From Eubacterium sp. (GTDB taxonomy: Bacteria > Bacillota > Clostridia > Oscillospirales > Acutalibacteraceae): a stretch of DNA of 7,158 bases. The notes beneath the pieces were generated by a model. It was not told the origin of the DNA. It made no database searches and was given only the letters and a program-made list of their open reading frames with translations. The stretch's first letter is position 1; each line of letters starts with the position of its first letter. The stretch covers positions 1-7,158 of the forward strand of contig JAFYFO010000116.1 of assembly GCA_017543725.1 (NCBI GenBank), given 5' to 3'. Shown piece after piece: positions 5,795 through 7,158 of the stretch. The position numbers and the translations under genes are program-made.

Positions 5795-6784
5795 ATGAAA
5801 AAGAATCTAAACTTTTTACCCATAGCATTATCATTGATTATGGCAATATCCTTCTTCGGGGCGCGTCCTTTTGCGGCGTTTGCTGCTGAATTCAGCGGGC
5901 GGTGCGGTGAAAACGCATTTTATGATTATGATGAATCAACTCAAACGCTGAGAATAAGCGGAAGCGGCGCTATGTATGATTATGATAATTTCGCTGCCCC
6001 GTTTTCAGGCAAGGAAATGAATTATAAATATGTTGTTATTGAAGACGGCATAACAAGCATCGGAAACCTTGCCTTTTATAACCGCAGGGGAATATTGAGC
6101 GTAACAATTCCCGACAGCGCTTTAAGCATAGGAACAGGAGCGTTTTATTACTGCGGCAAACTTTCGGGATTAACGATTCCCAACGGTGTTGAAACAATCG
6201 GCGCACTTGCTTTTTACGGTTGCGGCAGTTTAACGGGCATAACAATCGGAAAAGATGTTAAAAGCATTGAAACAGGAGCGTTTGCAGATTGCTATAAACT
6301 TAAAGATATCTATTATAAAGGAAACGAAGACAGTTGGGAAAACATCAGTATTGCAGAGGCAAACACCGTGCTTTTTGCTGCTCAAATGCATTTTTCAACT
6401 TCTGATAATTCAGCCTTTTTTGCGGCAATTGATGAAGCGCGTTCTTATTCAAAAGCGTACTACACAAAAGATTCCGTTGAAGCGCTTATTGCCGTAACAG
6501 AAAAATATTCTCATTTGGCAAACGAAGAAGCAACCCAGACGGAATACGATATTGCAACTGCCGAAATAATCAACGCAATCAGAAATCTTGACGCTCTTTC
6601 GGATTATAACCTGCTGAAAATTAAAGGAAACGCCGTTTTTTTAGAAAAAAACGGATTTATAACGGTTTTGGATTTTGAAGAATACACAAATCAATTCTGC
6701 CCTGCTCTTGATGTTGTTGATGACGGCGTTGTTAATGCAAAGGATTTTGCATATCTTATAAAAAACTATTCCGAACAGGAGTAA
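5795..6784 (+). CDS. Secreted LRR protein with FIVAR-like and degenerate dockerin-like C-terminus
   Basis: 329 aa; the ATG has a strong AAGGAGGT site (5779-5786), 8 bases upstream. Residues 1-30 are a signal peptide (MKKN, hydrophobic core, FAAFA cleavage). Residues 34-80 are the SGRCGEN...LRISGSGAMYDYD lead-in common in clostridial LRR proteins. About four LRR_5 units follow (80-170, such as LSVTIPDSALSIGTGAFYYC), then the YYKGNEDSWENISI module (173-200). A helical FIVAR-like segment spans about 205-268 (AIDEARSY...AEIINAIRNLD). The tail holds two similar loops, NGFITVLDFEEYTNQF (286-301) and DGVVNAKDFAYLIKNY (310-325). The second, starting at D306, keeps dockerin-type calcium ligands (D306, D310, N314, D317); the first keeps only N286, T290 and D293. 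It is transcribed alone, between two terminators. It is probably exported and may bind a cohesin or a surface; the true partner is unknown. Confidence 0.8.
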   Translation: MKKNLNFLPIALSLIMAISFFGARPFAAFAAEFSGRCGENAFYDYDESTQTLRISGSGAMYDYDNFAAPFSGKEMNYKYVVIEDGITSIGNLAFYNRRGILSVTIPDSALSIGTGAFYYCGKLSGLTIPNGVETIGALAFYGCGSLTGITIGKDVKSIETGAFADCYKLKDIYYKGNEDSWENISIAEANTVLFAAQMHFSTSDNSAFFAAIDEARSYSKAYYTKDSVEALIAVTEKYSHLANEEATQTEYDIATAEIINAIRNLDALSDYNLLKIKGNAVFLEKNGFITVLDFEEYTNQFCPALDVVDDGVVNAKDFAYLIKNYSEQE

Positions 6785-6820
6785 TAAAACATTAAAATAA
6801 ATGATAGCAGTAATGCACAG

Positions 6821-6852
6821 AAGGGAGAGCCTTGGCGCTCCCCTTTTGTGTT
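6821..6852 (+). terminator. Rho-independent terminator of the 329-aa gene
   Basis: GGGAG (6823-6827) pairs with CTCCC (6838-6842), then an A/G mismatch, then GC (6829-6830) pairs with GC (6835-6836) around the loop CTTG. TTTT and further T-rich sequence follow. It lies 37 bases after the stop codon at 6784. Confidence 0.8.
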
Positions 6853-6874
6853 TCTTAGCGGAAACTTAAATAAA

Positions 6875-6903
6875 TAGACATATATTTATACATATGTTAA
6901 AAT
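6875..6903 (+). promoter_or_regulatory. Possible housekeeping promoter of the second sigma-factor gene
   Basis: TAGACA (6875-6880), a 17-base spacer and TAAAAT (6898-6903) match five of six bases in each sigma-A box. It lies between the terminator and the conserved 36-bp element. The surrounding DNA is very AT-rich, so a chance match is possible. Confidence 0.45.
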
Positions 6904-6920
6904 AAGAATTGAATCTTTTT

Positions 6921-6956
6921 GCGATATATTTTTAAAATTTGCTGACTATTGTATGA
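6921..6956 (+). promoter_or_regulatory. Conserved 36-bp promoter-like element, copy upstream of the second sigma gene
   Basis: GCGATATATTTT, ten bases ending in TTTGC, then TGACTATTGTATGA. It differs from the 5711-5746 copy mainly in the central AT-rich spacer, and the spacing is the same. The downstream leaders also resemble each other (TTAAACAAAA before the ribosome binding site). The core GACTATT is also shared with the looser element at 718-724. Confidence 0.5.
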
Positions 6957-6991
6957 AGCAATTTATTAAACAAAAAAGGGGAGGTGAAGCC

Positions 6992-7158
6992 GTGAGCAAA
7001 GCATATGCGGATAAAGCGCTTGAAGAAGCCTTTGAAAACTACGGAAAAGCGCTTGAAGAATTCTGCCGAGTTCGTTTAGATGAAGCAGGGCAGTTTTCAA
7101 ACGACTGTGTTCAGGAAACTTTTCTTGTTTTCTATAAACGCTTGCTCGGCGGCGAAAC
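6992..7158 (+). CDS. Second ECF-like sigma factor, 5' part (cut by window end)
   Basis: 55 complete codons from a GTG start remain open to the window end. The GTG is preceded by GGGGAGGTGAAGCC; the 15-mer ending in the start codon is identical to that of the first sigma gene. The peptide begins VSKAYADKALEEAFENY and continues to FLVFYKRLLGGE. It aligns with the first sigma factor along its whole length: ADKxLxEA, a Y-x-K, a shared Cys, DxxQxxFLVxYKxLLxGE. It is therefore a paralogue with the beginning of sigma region 2. The sequences have diverged considerably, so the duplication is not recent, or each has specialised. A membrane partner gene would be expected just beyond the window. Confidence 0.75.
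   Translation, partial: MSKAYADKALEEAFENYGKALEEFCRVRLDEAGQFSNDCVQETFLVFYKRLLGGE

Noticed and set aside
1..7158. CRISPR array, tRNA or rRNA gene, insertion sequence, attachment site
   Set aside because: No regular spacer-repeat array, cloverleaf, transposase coding or flanking direct-repeat pattern was seen.

Overview
The window looks like chromosomal DNA of a low-GC, AT-rich Gram-positive bacterium, most likely an anaerobic gut-type clostridium (Ruminococcus/Oscillospiraceae-like). This is inferred from a clostridial-type ribosomal protein L13, strong AGGAGG ribosome binding sites, secreted proteins of the BspA-like leucine-rich-repeat (LRR_5) family, and clostridial C-terminal modules (MBG/Ig-like, HKY...CSCG, fibronectin III, a degenerate dockerin). 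No species can be named from the sequence alone.

Layout. (1) 1-512, minus strand: rplM with a near-consensus housekeeping promoter, and the ribosome binding site of the next gene (expected rpsI) at the window edge. (2) 513-759: divergent intergenic region with short tandem repeats, then a promoter-like element for the plus-strand genes. (3) 760-5636, plus strand: a tightly packed operon. It encodes an ECF-like sigma factor (GTG start), a single-pass membrane protein whose start overlaps the sigma stop (candidate anti-sigma factor), and a very large secreted LRR protein whose ATG abuts the preceding stop. The LRR gene is broken by one in-frame TAA at codon 301; the other 926 codons stay open to 5636. 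(4) 5637-5710: a perfect 16-bp inverted repeat followed by T7, a probable terminator. (5) 5711-6847: a second, monocistronic secreted protein (329 aa) with LRR, FIVAR-like and degenerate dockerin-like parts, then a terminator. (6) 6875-7158: a housekeeping-like promoter, a second copy of the element found upstream of the 329-aa gene, and the start of a second sigma-factor gene paralogous to the first, cut by the window end.

How it may work together (inference): the locus looks like a tandem, partly duplicated array of regulator plus surface-protein cassettes. Each cassette would pair a small sigma factor and a membrane-spanning partner with secreted LRR proteins. A 36-bp element with identical internal spacing lies before both the 329-aa protein gene and the second sigma gene, and a looser version lies before the first sigma gene. 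This suggests co-regulation, possibly autoregulation by these sigma factors. The nonsense codon means the large adhesin-like protein is either recently inactivated, switched off in this strain, read through, or affected by a sequence error.
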